From assembly GCA_018902385.1 (NCBI GenBank), contig JABSSW010000002.1, forward strand, positions 1,426,001-1,490,000: DNA of 64,000 nt. The letters are read 5' to 3'. A program made the position numbers and the translations under genes. Shown here piece after piece: positions 47,293 through 61,400 of this stretch; position 1 is the first letter of the stretch, and the number at the start of each line of letters is the position of its first letter. Origin of the DNA: Physcia stellaris. Lineage: Eukaryota > Ascomycota > Lecanoromycetes > Caliciales > Physciaceae. The notes below the pieces were generated by a model. That model did not search any database. It saw only the letters and a list, made by a program, of their open reading frames with translations, and was not told the origin of the DNA.

Positions 47293-48670
47293 TTATTTTT
47301 CGTTTTTTTTCAATTTCGTTTCGAAACGATCAATTGATTTTTTTTTTTAACGAAACGTTTTGCGCGATTAAATGCGTTTAAATGACGTTGAATTGAATGA
47401 TTCGATAAAATGAAAAAATAAATTCGAAATGTGAAATCGATTTCGTTCGCGAAATCGATTCGTCAAAAATTTTGAAAACATTCAAATCGATTTACGATGA
47501 AATGAACAATTTTGATCATGTTAATAAAATTATCGTAACAATGTTTAACGTTTTGATATTTTCGCGTATGCGAAAAATTTAACATTGCATGCGACAAAAA
47601 AAATGTAAAATTTTTGAAAAATAATCATTTTAATCAATTTATACGTTTCGTCAAAAATAATTTCGACGAACATTAATAAACAAACAATTTTGAATTTTTG
47701 ATTTAACGCGTTAACTAAATTTTGAAAATTTTTGCAACATCAAATTGATATCACGAAACGAACAATTTGAACAAATCGATAAAATTTTTATCATCACGAT
47801 TAACGCGTTGAAATTATCGCATATAAACGTTTGATTTTTAATTGCATTTCAACGAAATATGCATGTATTAAATTTTTTGAAAAAAAATATTTTGAACGAA
47901 TTTTACAAATAATTTCGATCGTGTCATTAATAAACAATTGAAAATTTTGTTGACGAAATTATGTAAATGTTCGAATTTTTTTGACAATTTGTTGTTTATT
48001 ATTTCATTGCATGACACGTTTTTTACATTATTTATTGTTCAATAAAATTTGACGACAATTTTGAAAATGTTTTTGACACGATTCAATTTTTCATGCGACG
48101 TAAATTTTGATTGTAAATAACGCGAAATAACATAACGAAACGAAAAATCAAAAAAAAATTATTTGAATCAATTTGAAAATGAATTGTAACGAATTCATGT
48201 TGACAATTTTTGATCGATCATAAACGATAAAATTCACAATTTAATTATTTCGCAAAACAAATTTCGTTGTTTTTGAATTAATTTCGTGAAAAACATTCGA
48301 CGATTTTGAACATTTTGAAATTCGTCATCGTCGACATAATATCAAATTCGATTATAAAAATTTCAATTCGAATCATTTTGCAACGATATTGAAAACGATA
48401 ATAATGATATCGAAATTGTAATATATTATCGAATTTTCATTCAAACATTTCATTTGCAATAATTGATTTTGAAAAATCGTTATGTTGTTTTTTTAACGAA
48501 TTTTTAAATTTTTTTTTCAACAATCAAAAATGAAAAATTGAATGAATGTGCATGTCGTCGAACAATTTCAATTCATAAACGAAATTTTTTTTTGATTATT
48601 TTGTATGAATTCAATTTTTGTCGTTCAATTTGTTTGACGAACGAATTGTTTTTATATGACGACGATTTAA

Positions 48671-51600
48671 TCAAAAATAATTTTTTATTTCAAAATTTAT
48701 AAAAAAACGAAATTTGTTGATTCGAACAATTATTTTTTGTTTTGTATCGACAATATTGATTTTGACGTATTCAATAATACGATTTATTTTTTCGACAATA
48801 AATTCGTTTTGTTTAATTAACAAACGTTTTTTAATGATTTCGTAATCATTTAAATTTGATTCAAAAATCATTCGAAAATAATAATTTTTATTAATGAAAA
48901 AAATGAAATAAATTCGATGATTGTTGAAACATCGTTGTTGTCAACGAATTTCATGATATTTATTCAATCAATTCAATCGTTTTGACGATAATTGCAATAC
49001 AAACGTAATCGAATTTCGATATTTTGATTCGTTCGTTCGATTTGATATCGATTTCAAATTGAAAAACAATAAACAATTTACATTTGATTTTTAATCGTTT
49101 ACAAAAATTTTTCAAACGCGATTTACGAATTGATCATTTCGATTTGAATAATGAAAAAAAAAATTCATAAATACGAAATACGTAATGTAACAATATTTTG
49201 ACGCAAATTTGCATTGTTAAATCATCGTTATCGATCACGCAAAAAACGTAATAACATTTTTTGATTAAACGATCGATAATAATACAAATGACATTGTTGT
49301 TTTTGAAATCAAATAATTCGATTATGAAATTTATCGATATATCAATTTATCGTTGATTAAAAATCGACAATAAAATTAACAATTCGTGACGATTATCGTG
49401 TGAAAATTTCGATCGTTGACATTTGTGACAATTACGAATATAACGTTTGATGAATAATTTCATATTAAATCAATAATAATAACGTTTAATGAATTTTTCA
49501 ATACGATTCATGTTCGAATGTGCACAAAAAAATTGATCGTGAACGTCACGAATTATTTCAATCATAAAATTTAATTGATTTGATATTCATAAATTTTCGT
49601 TTTTAAAAAAAATTTCGTTTCGATCGAAACAATTTTGCAAATTTATTTTTTCGTTGATGATTTGTTCATCGATCAAAATTTGACGATAATTAATACAATC
49701 GTCATTTTTTCGATTGATTTGCATGACGCGTTCGTACAAATCGTTTTAAACGTCAATCGAACATAATTGCAATCGAAAAAATGAAACAAAATTTGTTTTT
49801 TATAAAATTTTTTTTCGTCGTTTTCGACGAAACGAAATTCAAACATTTTAATCAAAATATTCGTTTTAACGTTTTTGATTTCGAATTGATATTGAATTTT
49901 GATGTTGTAATCAATCAAAATTTCGATTCAACGTATTTGACGAAAAATAAATTTTTTGTTTGTCATAAAAATTTTCAAATTTTTGTGATCGATGTAAATT
50001 TCGACGAATTCGTCGATATTTTCGAATTCGAATTTTCAATATTTTAAACATCGAATAATGATTAAAAAATTTTTGTTATATATTTCGTAATTGCATTCGA
50101 CAAAAATCATTTTTTTGTTGAAAAAAATTATCGAATGAAAAATTTCGTCGTCGTCGTATTGAAATAAAATTTCATTTAAACATCAATTCGAAAAATCGAT
50201 TTTCAAAAATTGTTTTACGATTGCGATCGTAATGTCGAAAAATTGAAATTTCGATTATTTGTTTTTTCAAAATTTCGAATGTTTTGTTAACGAAATCGAT
50301 TTATTCGAAATCAATTTTTTTTTTATTCGAATTAAAAATTTGTCGAATTTCGAAAACATTTTAATGAAACGTCGATAAAAATTGCAAAAATTTACAAACG
50401 TTTACATTTTTTTGATGCATATCGAACGAATTCAATTGACGATATTTTGCATTTTTTTGAAATTATGCGTAAATTTTTTGTCGATAATATGATTTTTAAA
50501 AATGAAATTTTTGTTTGAAAAAATTCGCATTTTTGATATCGATTTGAAAATCGATTTTTTTTAATTTTTGAAAAATTTGAATGAAAATGTCGTTCATGTT
50601 GTTTTCGAATTTTGTTGTAAATAAAAATATCATTCAAATACATTTGACAAAAATGATTAATATATTCAAACAACAAATCGTTCATGTAATGTTGTCAATT
50701 GATCGAATCATTGATAAATTCGAAAAACAATACATGATATTTGTAAATGTTTAACGAATATATAAAAATAATAAAATTTTCGTTTTGTAAATTCATTCGA
50801 AATTTATTGAAAATCAAATATAATATTCAATTTGAACAAAAATTTACAATCGATAATTTTAACAAAAAATTTTTTCGATCAACGAAATAAAATAATTATT
50901 ACGTTTGATTATGACGTTCAATTTTCGATAATCGACACACAAACGAAATTGTTCGTTCGATTTAACGACGAATAAAATAAACGAAACATAAAACGTTTTG
51001 TTTGAATTGATAAATTTTTTTTGAAAATTATCGTGTAAATATTTTTGAAAAATTTCGAATTTTTTAAACGATAAAAAATAAATTCGATTTCGAAATAATT
51101 GATTCGAATTTTTCGTCAATTCGATTTTGTGATCGTAAAATTTATGAAAAAATAATTTGTCGATTTTTTTCGAATTGAATACATTTTCGAATCGTTTAAA
51201 AAATTCAAAAATTTTACGTTTCAATTTTTCGACGATTGTTTTCATGATTTTAAAAATTTTTTTGAAATTCAAATCGAAATCAATTTTTATTTTGATTAAA
51301 TTTTTTTTGACGTTGTCGATAATTTCGTTTAATTTTTTCATGATCAAAAAAAATGTTTTGATTTTTTTTTTTTTTTAAATTTTGTTAACGATTGAAAAAG
51401 CAATCGCGTCAATAAAAACGACATTTAATAATGCGTCAAAATCGAAATTTTTTTTCGTCGTTTTCATTTCGAAAATCGTAATTTTAAATTTTCGATTAAA
51501 CGTCGCGTAAATTTTTGAATAAATCGAATTTTTTATCGAAACGTTAATTAAATTCGATTTTTGAATTTCGCGTATTAATTTTCAATTTTTCGTTTTTTTT

Positions 51601-53843
51601 TTTGAAAAATTTATTCGAAAAATTTTTTTGTTTATTTTTTCGATGACATATTTGAAATTGAAATTCAAAATTTTTTAACGACGTTTTTTTTTCGATTTTT
51701 TCAACGATAAAACGAAAAAAAATCGATCGAAAAAATCGAAATTGATCGTTTTTGAAATATTTGATATTTTTAAACGTTCGTAAAAAAAAAAAACGACGTT
51801 AAAAATCGTTCAAAAACGACAAACAAAAAATGTTTTATTCGATTATTTGTTTGAATTAAATAATTTTGAAATATCGACGATCGAAACGATAAAAAAAATT
51901 TTCGTCATGATTACAATGATTCGAAATGTGAAATAACATTCGTTATTAATTCATGTTGAAAAATATTTCATGTTTGTTTATTCATGATTTATTTAAAATC
52001 AACGAATGTTGTTTTATTTTGATAATAAATTTTGTTTAAAAAAAAAAAAAAAATTTTGAATGATTTTGTATCGTTATCTTGAACAATATTTGATGAATAA
52101 TAAATTTGATTTTTGTTTTTTCGAAATTAAAATTTTTTTTGAATTTCGATAAAAATATTGAAATTAATTTTAATTTATGACAAACTTTTTGCGCAATTTT
52201 TTTATTAATGAAAACATATTCAAAAATATCGATATCAATTAAATTATAAATTATGATTTTTCGATTGTCAAAAAACAAATTTATTTTTTAATTAAAAATT
52301 TACAAAGAAATTCGTTAAAAATGTTATGTTGAAAATTTCGTGAACAAATTTGATAATTTTTTCGCGTTTTCGAAAAAATAATTAATTTTTCGATTTATCG
52401 AAAAATAAAAAAAAAAATCGAAATTTATATTTCGTTAATCGATAATCGAAAATCGTTGCAAAAAATATTTTGAAAATTAAAAATTTTTTTTTAATCAAAT
52501 CGTCGATTCAATTCGAATAACGATTTGTTTGATTTTGCATTTTTTTCATTCAATGTTTTAAATTATCACAACGACGATTTTTTTTTTTTTTCAAAACAAA
52601 AAAACGAAATTATGACAATTTTATAAATTTTTTTTTTTGAATTGATGTAATGATGATTAATTTCGCAAAATATTTTTCGTTTCGACGAATTCGAAATGTT
52701 TAATTTATGATTCAAAAAAAAAATTTGAAAAAATTATCGTTGTCATTTTGAATACGTCGATGACGATTATCGATTGTTTGAATTTTTCGATGAAAAAAAT
52801 AAACGAAATCAAAAATTATTCAAATTATTAAAATAATCAATTTGAATTTAACGATAAATTTTTTTTCAAATCATGAATTTTGTCGTTATCAAATTTTTGT
52901 TGAATAATTGATTAATCAATAAAAAAATTTTGAATAAAATTCGTTGTATAAATTCGAAAATTTCATTTTGAAATCGTCGTATTGACGTCGAATATTTCGA
53001 TTATGATTTGCATCGAACGTAAATGATATCGAACAATTTGAAAATTTTTTCAATTATTCGAAAAAATTGACGTTTAATTTTACGTCGAATATAAACGTGT
53101 TCGACGATTTTTTTTTTTTAATTATTGAACGATTGCAAAAATTTTTGAATTTAATAAAATATCAATTCGAAATTGATTTTCAATTTATTTACGTATTTAT
53201 TTTTTCAAATATCATATCGAATGTATTCGAAAACGTTTGAATTTTTGTGTTTAATAAAAGAAAAAAATCGAAATTTAAAAATCAACTTTTTGTTTTTGAA
53301 CGAATTTTGAAAAAATCAAATTTTTTTTCGTCATAATTGATTTTTGAAAAATATCGACATTTTGATCATTCGAAAATTTTTTTTTTTTTTTTTTTTTTTA
53401 ATTTACGATTAACGATCGAATCGTTTGTTGATTTTAATACGATATTTATAAATTTCAATTCGATTTGTTTCGAATAAAACGTTAATTTCATCGAATTTTA
53501 AAAAATGTTTTAAATTTTTCGTTTTTATGTATTTTTCGCGATTGTTTCAAACACGAATGATATTGATGTTTTTGTTTTTATTTTTTCGAAAAAATTTCAA
53601 AATTTTTTAAAATCGTGCAAATTGTTCAAAAGTCGCTTTTTTTAATTTCGAAAAATTAAATATGTCAATTGACGTCAAAATTATAATGAAATTCGATTTT
53701 GTAAAATCGAACATTGTTGTGATCATATAAATATCGAAAAAACGTTCAGAATTATCGATTTTCTGATTAAAATCGAAAATATTCAGTTTTTTTATTTCGT
53801 TGAATCGTTGACGTTTTTTCAGACGAATTGAAAAAAATTGCAA
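48671..53843 (-). pseudogene. Mutated gag-pol of the second full-length G1 element
   Basis: Same domain order as the nested copy, on the opposite strand. The longest surviving frame (50859-51347, 162 codons) spans the linker and the start of the reverse transcriptase, including LCVDYRKLNVIIKRNNYF. The palm has LNDIF rather than a double-Asp motif. Multiple TGA stops. Non-functional. Confidence 0.85.
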
Positions 53844-54368
53844 AAAATAATAAAAATTGAAATCGAAAAAAAAAAAAAAAAAATTCGAAATATAAAAAGT
53901 TTAAATAATCGATTGAATATAATGTCGTTTAAAATAAAAAATTGAATATTATTGAAAATGAAATTTTGATTAATTTTTGATGTTTTTTTGTAAAAACAAA
54001 TGAATTTTTTCGAAATGATTTGATAAATGTTTGATGATGTAATCGAATCATTTTTGAAACAAAAAAATTTTGTCAATTAATAATGAAACGAACTTGAATC
54101 GACGTTCGAAAAATTATTTTGTATTGTGACATCGATTATCGTTGAAATTCGTTTGTCAAAATATTCAATTGAATCGACAAACGAATTTATTATGTTTCGT
54201 TTTTTCAATTTACAATCAATTTGTTACTTTTGTTGTTTTTTTGAATGATCAAACGATACGAATCTATTATGTTTTTTTATCAATTTTTGAGTTTTGAAAC
54301 AAAAAGTTTTGTTTATTTGAATGTTCGCGTATCATAAACGAACATGAAAAAAAATAATTTCGATATAA

Positions 54369-54584
54369 TGTGAAATGTTATGCAAAAAATATAATATTAT
54401 TTATATAATTACACGAAAATATCGAAATGAAAAGCAAATACATGAAATTTGCAAAAACATATGTAAAAATTTGATTTTTGAATGCGTCAAGACGAATTTC
54501 GATTTTAACATTCGATATGATAAAATAACGATATTAAATCGATATCAAATTTTTAAATGTTAAATTCGATGCACGTTCGTCACA
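54369..54584 (-). repeat. 5' LTR of the second full-length G1 element
   Basis: 216 bp, reverse orientation, begins TGTGAAATGTTATGC and ends GTTCGTCACA. Small length differences from the other copies come from homopolymer runs. Confidence 0.88.
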
Positions 54585-56399
54585 TATTATTCATTTCGTC
54601 GTGTTGAAAAAAAAAAATTTCAAAAATCGTGACGAAAAATTTTGATTACTTTTCGACGTATATGAAATTTACGACGTAATGAAAATTTCAAAAACGCGTT
54701 GAATCGTGTCAAAAACATTTTTTGAAATTCAGAATTTCGTATTACAATTCATCGTCGTGATGATGAAAAGACATCGATGTAAAAAAAAAAAATAAAAATG
54801 ATGAAAAAAAAAAAAAAAAAACGAAAATTTTTGAACGACGATGCGAAATTAAATTTAAATATTTTCAATTTTCAACATCACGATTTCACGATCGTGAAAC
54901 ATTTTTTTCTAGATGAAAACATTTGTTTGAATCATTAAAATTTAAATCATTTGTTTAAAAAATTATTTGAATGAAATTTGCAAATAAAATTTGCGATATT
55001 CGTACGAATAAAAATCGTGAATGATCGATCAATTCGACAATGTTATATACGAAATTTTATATTCAACAACAATGAAACAACGATCGAAATGTTTTTTTGT
55101 TATATCATTCAAAATTTAATATGATTGCGAAAAAAATCGTTTTGATTTTATATATCATATTACGATTAACGAAATCAACAAAAAATGATTTAAAATTTAA
55201 TGAACATGATTGTCATGTTTTCGATTAAATCGTTTCATATTTAAACAATGAAATTGTTTGTATTTTTTTTAATTTTTCGAATTTCTGATATTTTGACGTA
55301 TAATTCAAAAAACAATTTTTTTACAATTTCGTGTATAACGAAATATGCAAAAATCGTTTTTCATAACAAAATTTTTTATACATGATTTTGAAAAATCGTT
55401 TAAACGTCGAATTTCATTTTTATGCGTTTCGTTTATTTAATTTTCAAATGAATTTGTTTTTTCGTTTCATACGTATTCAAAATTTTTTTTTTCGAAAATA
55501 ATATCAAAAAAACGATAAAATTTTTTACGACACGAGATTGATTTGAAATTCGATCTTTATCATTTTTCGAAAATTGATTTTTGAAATTTTGTTTTTTTGA
55601 AATAATTGATAAAAACAACATTCGAAAATTCGAAATTAATCGTTCGATTTCGATATCAGAATCGAAATCGTAATTAATTGTTATGTTGTTCAAATTAAAA
55701 TGATTTTTCGTTTTAAAACAAAAATAATAAAAAAAACGATTCGATTTTAACACGATTATTGATTGTTTCGTCGATTTCGTCGAAATTTAAAAAATTTTTT
55801 TTTTTCGTTTACGATTTCAAAAAACGTCAATCGATTTTTTGTTGAATAATCGTTGCGAAAAATTTTTTAAAATTAAAAACGTTTTCACGTTTTTTGTAAA
55901 TTTTCGTTTTTTTGATACAAAAAAAAACGATGATGTTGACGAAAATCGAAAATATCATTTTTGCGATCGCGAATTTTATTCGTATCGAATTTACATCATA
56001 AATGTCATGTTATGTCAAGATCGTCAATCACGTTAATTTGATCGAATTTAACGTTTTGATCGATAAAATATAACATTTCGAAAATTTTCACTTTTTTTCG
56101 TTTTCACGATTTAATTTTATCATTATTCACAATGTTATCACGATGATTTATCATCGTCTCGTAAACATTGCGTTTGTTTGTAATCATTTGATCATTCAAT
56201 CGTTTATTTTTTTACAATTTTGAATCGTTTAAATTTTCGTGAACGATTGTTCGATCAAATGACATCATTTAAAATTTTGAAAACATTTGTTGTCATTGCG
56301 TTCGTGATTCGAAACAATATCGTTATTTCGTTTCAACAATTATCATTCGACAACACGATCGTAAAATCGTTTTAATTTGAAATCGATCAACGAAACGAA
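54585..56399. other. AT-rich interval without a recognised element
   Basis: Same depleted dinucleotide pattern. It contains a segment near 54690-54720 resembling the GTGTCAAAAACATTTT string of the G1 3' untranslated part. It may hold the 5' LTR and leader of the chromodomain element that follows, but I could not find its mate. Confidence 0.4.
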
Positions 56400-57477
56400 T
56401 TGATTTCAATTCATGAAAATTCATCAAACGACGAATGCATTGTTGTTGTTTTTCGCGTGTCGTTTCGACGTATTATCGTCGTTTCAACGAACGTCGACGA
56501 TTTCGAATTCGATAATCAAACGAATTACGCACAATTGCGAACAATTCAAACGATAATTGAAAAAAAAACGAAAAACAAACGTGAATATAAATTGTTTTTG
56601 ACGAAAATCAAACGTTTCGATACAACATCATTTTTAAAAAACGAAATTAATTCAATTCGCGTTGTTGAAAAAAAGCGAAAACGATCACAAACGTTTTTCA
56701 ATAACGAAAACGACGATGACAATAACGACAACGAAAAATTTCGTAATAAATTTATTTTCAAACGTTCGCGTTTTCGACGAGTCATCGAATTCAAATTCAA
56801 AAATTTATTTATTTACAACGTCAAAAATATTAAAAAATTTCAATCGTGAATTCGAAACGTCGTGTGAATTTTCGACGCAAATTTTAATTATTTTTTCAAA
56901 CGTTGTATCAAAATCGTTTAAACGCAACAATTTTTTGATGCGATTTCAATCGAATTATAAAAATCGCATCAGAAAATCAATCAATATCGAAAAAAATTGA
57001 TGATAACGTGATCGTATTTTTCGAAATTTTTTCACAACGATGTCGAATTTTTTGAAACTCGTCGTTTTGATGTGAATCAAAAATACAATAATGTCAAACA
57101 AAAAAAACGATGAATGAATTCGCGACGTATTTCGAATCGTTAAAAACAAAATTGAACGTCATCGAAAACATCAAACGAAACAAATTTTTTTATGATTTGA
57201 ACGATATTTTACGAAAAATTATTATATTCGATGCAATTTCGTTGACGATTCGTTAAAAAATTTTGTTCAAAATCGTCAATGCAAAACGATCGTCATTTTA
57301 TCAAAAATTTTCAAAACGTTTTCGATTTTCGCAAATTTTTTCGTTCGAAAATCGTGAAAATCAAAAAAACAAAAATTTCGTCAAAAATGATTTTTTTGCG
57401 CAATTTGATAAAACGAAAAATCAATTTAATAAAAACAAAAAAACGACGTCGATTCGTCGACGAAAAAAAATCGAAAT

Positions 57478-57519
57478 TGTTACAATTGCGATGAATCGAA
57501 ACATAAAAAAAAAAATTGT
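57478..57519 (+). pseudogene. Gag zinc knuckle (CCHC) of the G3 element
   Basis: The frame reads CYNCDESKHKKKNC, an exact C-x2-C-x4-H-x4-C knuckle, and continues FYSK. It marks the nucleocapsid end of gag. The rest of the gag frame is broken. Confidence 0.75.
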
Positions 57520-58051
57520 TTTTATTCAAAAAAAAAACAATCGTCGACGTCAATGCGATTCGCAAAAATAAAAACAAAACATTTTCAAAATTTATCGAAA
57601 TCAAAAATGATTCGAAAAATTGAAAAAATTTGTTGCGATAATCGTCGTTGTCGTGACGAATTTACACAAAATTTAATCAAATAACATATTCATTCGCGTC
57701 AACGTTAATATTTTTAACAAATGATAATCGCAAATGAATTTCATGAATTCGATCGTTAACATAAATTACATTTCGAAATCGTTGACGAAAAAATAAAATT
57801 TGCAAAATATCGACGAAAAGTTCATGAAAATGAATAATTTCGATGTCGAAAACAAATTTTTCATTAATACGTATCAAATGAAAATGAATGTTCGTGATAA
57901 CAAAAATAATTTTTTCATTTCGATGCAAAAATTTTATTCGTTTCAAAATTTGATGTATTTTCTGATAATGAATTTTTCATGAATAATAAAAAATAATTTA
58001 CACGTACATTGATTCACGATGACGTAACGTTACACAATCAAAAAAAATCGA

Positions 58052-61000
58052 TTGAAATTAAACATTTTCGAAAATTTTACGACAATGTTGAACGATGACA
58101 TTATTTCAATGTACGCGTTGATATGTATTATACGAAAAAACGACAAAACGTCGATCGAAATTTCGAACGAATTGCAAATATTCGAAAATGTGTTTTTTTT
58201 CAAATCGACAATCACGTTTTTTTCGTACGACGAACACGATCATGTCATTGATTTAATGTCGAACAAATTTTCGTTTTTCGAATTTTTGTACAATATGTTT
58301 CAAAAAAAATTAAAAATTTTTCAAAAATACATTCGCGAAAATTTTGCGTTGAATCGTATTAAACATTTGATTGTCGATGTTGATGCGTCGATATTATTCA
58401 TTTTCAAAAAAAATGAAAATTTAAAATTTTGCGTGAATTACAAAAATTTGAATGCGATCACGATCAAAAACAAAATTTCATTATCGTTGATTGATAAAAC
58501 ATTGAATCGTTTGATAAACGTCGCGTATTTTATCAAATTAAATTTGAAAAACGCGTATTATCGTATAAAAATCAAAACGAATAACGAATGAAAAATCGCA
58601 TTTCGAATACGATACGATTTTTTCGAATACGTCGTGATATTTTTCGATTTTGTTAACGCGTCGACGATTTTTCAATCGTTCATGAACAAAATGTTCGTAA
58701 AATTGATAAACAAATTGTGTGTGTTGTTTTTAAACGACATTTTGATTTATTTTCGAACGAAAAAAAAATATTGACGTTACGTAAAGACGATGTTTAAACG
58801 TTTTCGAAAATTTAATTTTTTCGTCAATTTGATCAAATGTCGATTTATGCAAAAATTTATCGAATTTTTAAAATATATCATCAATAATAAAAAAATATTC
58901 ATGAATATGAAAAAAATAAATTCGATCAAATCATGATCGATTTATGATAATTTCAAAAAATTGCAAATTTTTCTGAAATTCGCAAATTTTTATCGAAAAT
59001 TCATCGTAAAATATACGAAAATGTCGCGTTCATTTTTCGAATTATTGAAAAATAACAAAAACGAAAAACAAATCGACGAATTCATTTGAAACGACGAAAC
59101 AATGAAAATTTTCAAAAAATTTATTCGCATGTTTATCGAAACGTTCATGTTGATACATTTCGATTTCAATAATCGAACAATGATTGAAATCGATATTTCA
59201 AAATTCGTTATCGCAAAAATGATTTCGTAATTGATGAAAAATCTCGATATCGAAAATCAAACGCAATGACATTTCGTCGTTTTTTATTCAAAAAAAATGA
59301 TATTTATCGAAATCAAATATTCAACGCACAATCAAAAATTGTTTGTTATCGTAAAAAATTTCAAACAATGACGTCATTATTTAAAAAGTAATCAATTCAC
59401 GATTATCGTAATGTCGAATCATAACAATTTGAAATATTTTATGTTTATTACGTTTTTGAACAAACGACAAATCAAATAAATTTTATTGTTAAATGAATAT
59501 GATTTCGAAATCAAATACAAAAATGAAAATTTTAATTCGACAAACGAATCATTTCGATGTTCAAATTACGAAAACGAAAACGAAAACGATAATATTTGTT
59601 TGTTCACATTGCAAAACAAATTTCGAAATATCGCAATTGCAAACATTGCGTTTTCAACGAAATCAAAACAATGTCAAAAAATTTTTGACGAGAAATTTTC
59701 AAAAAAAAATTTTCAAAACGAAATTGTCGCGATATCGTAAACAATGCGTCGAAAAAAAATTGTTGAAACGTGTGACAAAAAAAATTCGTACGAAAATTCA
59801 TTTCAGAAATTTTTCAACAAAATTGAAAAATTGCAAATATTCGACAATGAATGCGTAAAACGTCGCGCGTTCATACGAAACGATAAAAAATTTAAAAATT
59901 GAACATTAAATTCGAACAATATTTTACGATATTGACATGTTGTATATGTATCAAATGAAACAAATTTAAAAATCAAAATTTTGCGACGTTGTCACGACGA
60001 TTTTTTTGCAAAACATTTCGAAATTGAAAAAATCGTTAATTTTATTCAACGAAAATTTTATTGAATGTACATGCGAAAAAACATCGAAAAATATATCAAA
60101 AAATGTGCGATATATCAAAAAACAAAAATTCATTATTATCGTTTTTACGAAAAATTGTCGAAATTGTCGATATCGACAAAATCATGAAAAAAAATTATCA
60201 TTGATATGATTACAAAATTTTCATTCAATAAATGACGCAAAAAAGTTTACGATTCGATCATAATAATAATAAATCGATATATCAAAATAACGATTGACGT
60301 TTCGATAAAATTCATCATGAAAACAAACGAAATGTGTGATTTGTTTTTCGACGACGTTTTTTTGAAATATGATTTATCGAAAAACATAATTTCAAATCGT
60401 GAATTTTTGTTTACAAGCAATTTTTGATCAACATTGTGTTATTACGCGAAAATTAAACGCAAATTTAATATCGTTTTTCATTCACAAACAAATAATCAAA
60501 CAAAAAAACAAAATCAGATTTTTAAATATTATTTGCGATATTTTTGCAATTACAAACAGAACAATTGAATTTCGTTATTGTTAATGATCGTTTTCGTATA
60601 CAATTGCGCGAAACACGCGTTTATTAAAATAATTTCGTTTAAAATTTTGTTCGAATATATTTCAAATTTCAATTTCAAATTCGATTTTGTTTAACAAAAC
60701 ATTTCGACGACGAAACAAAAATTTCAAAATTTGTTCGATAAACGAAAAAAATTACAAAAAAATTTGAAACACAATAATGAAACGCAAACAAAATGAATTA
60801 ACAAAAAAACATTCGCGAAAACATACAATGTAAAAAACAAAATTATGTTGTCGATTAAAAATTTAAAACAAATACGATCGAAAAAAAAAAAAAAATTGTT
60901 CGACAAATACATCGAAATTTTTGAAATTGAAAACGTTGTCGACACGCAAATTTATCGTTTAAAATTGTCATTCAAATGACGCATTCATTCAAAATTTTAC

Positions 61001-61250
61001 GTGTTTTTATTCGAAAAATATTATATCAACGAATTCACAAAATCGTTTGCGAAAATAATCTTGATAAACGATCACGAAAAATGAAAAATAGAAAAAATTC
61101 TCGACGTGAAAAAAAAAATGTCTCGATATTTGATTCGATGAAAAAAATATTTATCATATGATAATAAATGAATTAAAAAAAAAATTTGAATAACGTCGAC
61201 GAAACGTTGACGACGTTCAAACGAAAACGTATCGAAATTCAATTGTCATT
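58052..61250 (+). pseudogene. Mutated pol of the G3 element (reverse transcriptase to chromodomain)
   Basis: The reverse transcriptase frame of 179 codons (58052-58591) is the longest coding remnant in the AT-rich block; it includes ASILFIFKKNENLKFCVNY and KLNLKNAYYRIKIK. The catalytic region downstream (about 58730) reads LCVLFLNDILIYF, again Asn in place of the first Asp. RNase H and integrase fragments follow with TGA stops. The C-terminal part aligns with the chromodomain tail of chromoviruses (NNVDETLTTFKRKR). Confidence 0.8.
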
Positions 61251-61400
61251 TTTCGTCAAAAAAAAAAACGATCGTTCAAGCGAAATTTTGCGAAATCAAA
61301 TTTCAAATTCAGAAAAAAAAACGACGATTTGTAACAAGAAAAACGCAAAATGCGAATTTTTTTACAATAAATTGTTTCATATGTAATAAAATCAATAAAG

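Larger units (their letters stand above)
47075..54584 (-). mobile_element. Second full-length G1 Ty3/Gypsy element, minus strand (7,510 bp)
   Basis: LTRs at 47075-47292 (3') and 54369-54584 (5'), same orientation. Between them, on the minus strand from right to left: 5' leader matching the nested element (54240-54368), gag remnants (53600-54080), protease (52036-52278, LIDIDIFEYVF), reverse transcriptase (50392-51347, CVDYRKLN and QMYLNDIFIYN), RNase H (about 49670-50100), integrase core (about 49080-49340) and C-terminal part (48671-48871). The flanking 5-mers are CAAAA and TATTA, so no target duplication is visible. Confidence 0.9.
56400..61400 (+). mobile_element. Chromodomain-bearing Ty3/Gypsy element (family G3, chromovirus-like), plus strand
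   Basis: A different family from G1 and G2. Gag-like region 56400-57570 ends in an intact-looking zinc knuckle. Reverse transcriptase lies at 58052-58960 (ILFIFKKNENLKFCVNYK.., NAYYRIKIK), RNase H at about 59080-59500, integrase zinc-binding and core at about 59700-60750, and a C-terminal region with a chromodomain-like end at about 61030-61250 (RSRKMKNRK.., NNVDETLTTFKRKR). LTRs were not found, so the borders are those of the coding remnants. Confidence 0.8.
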
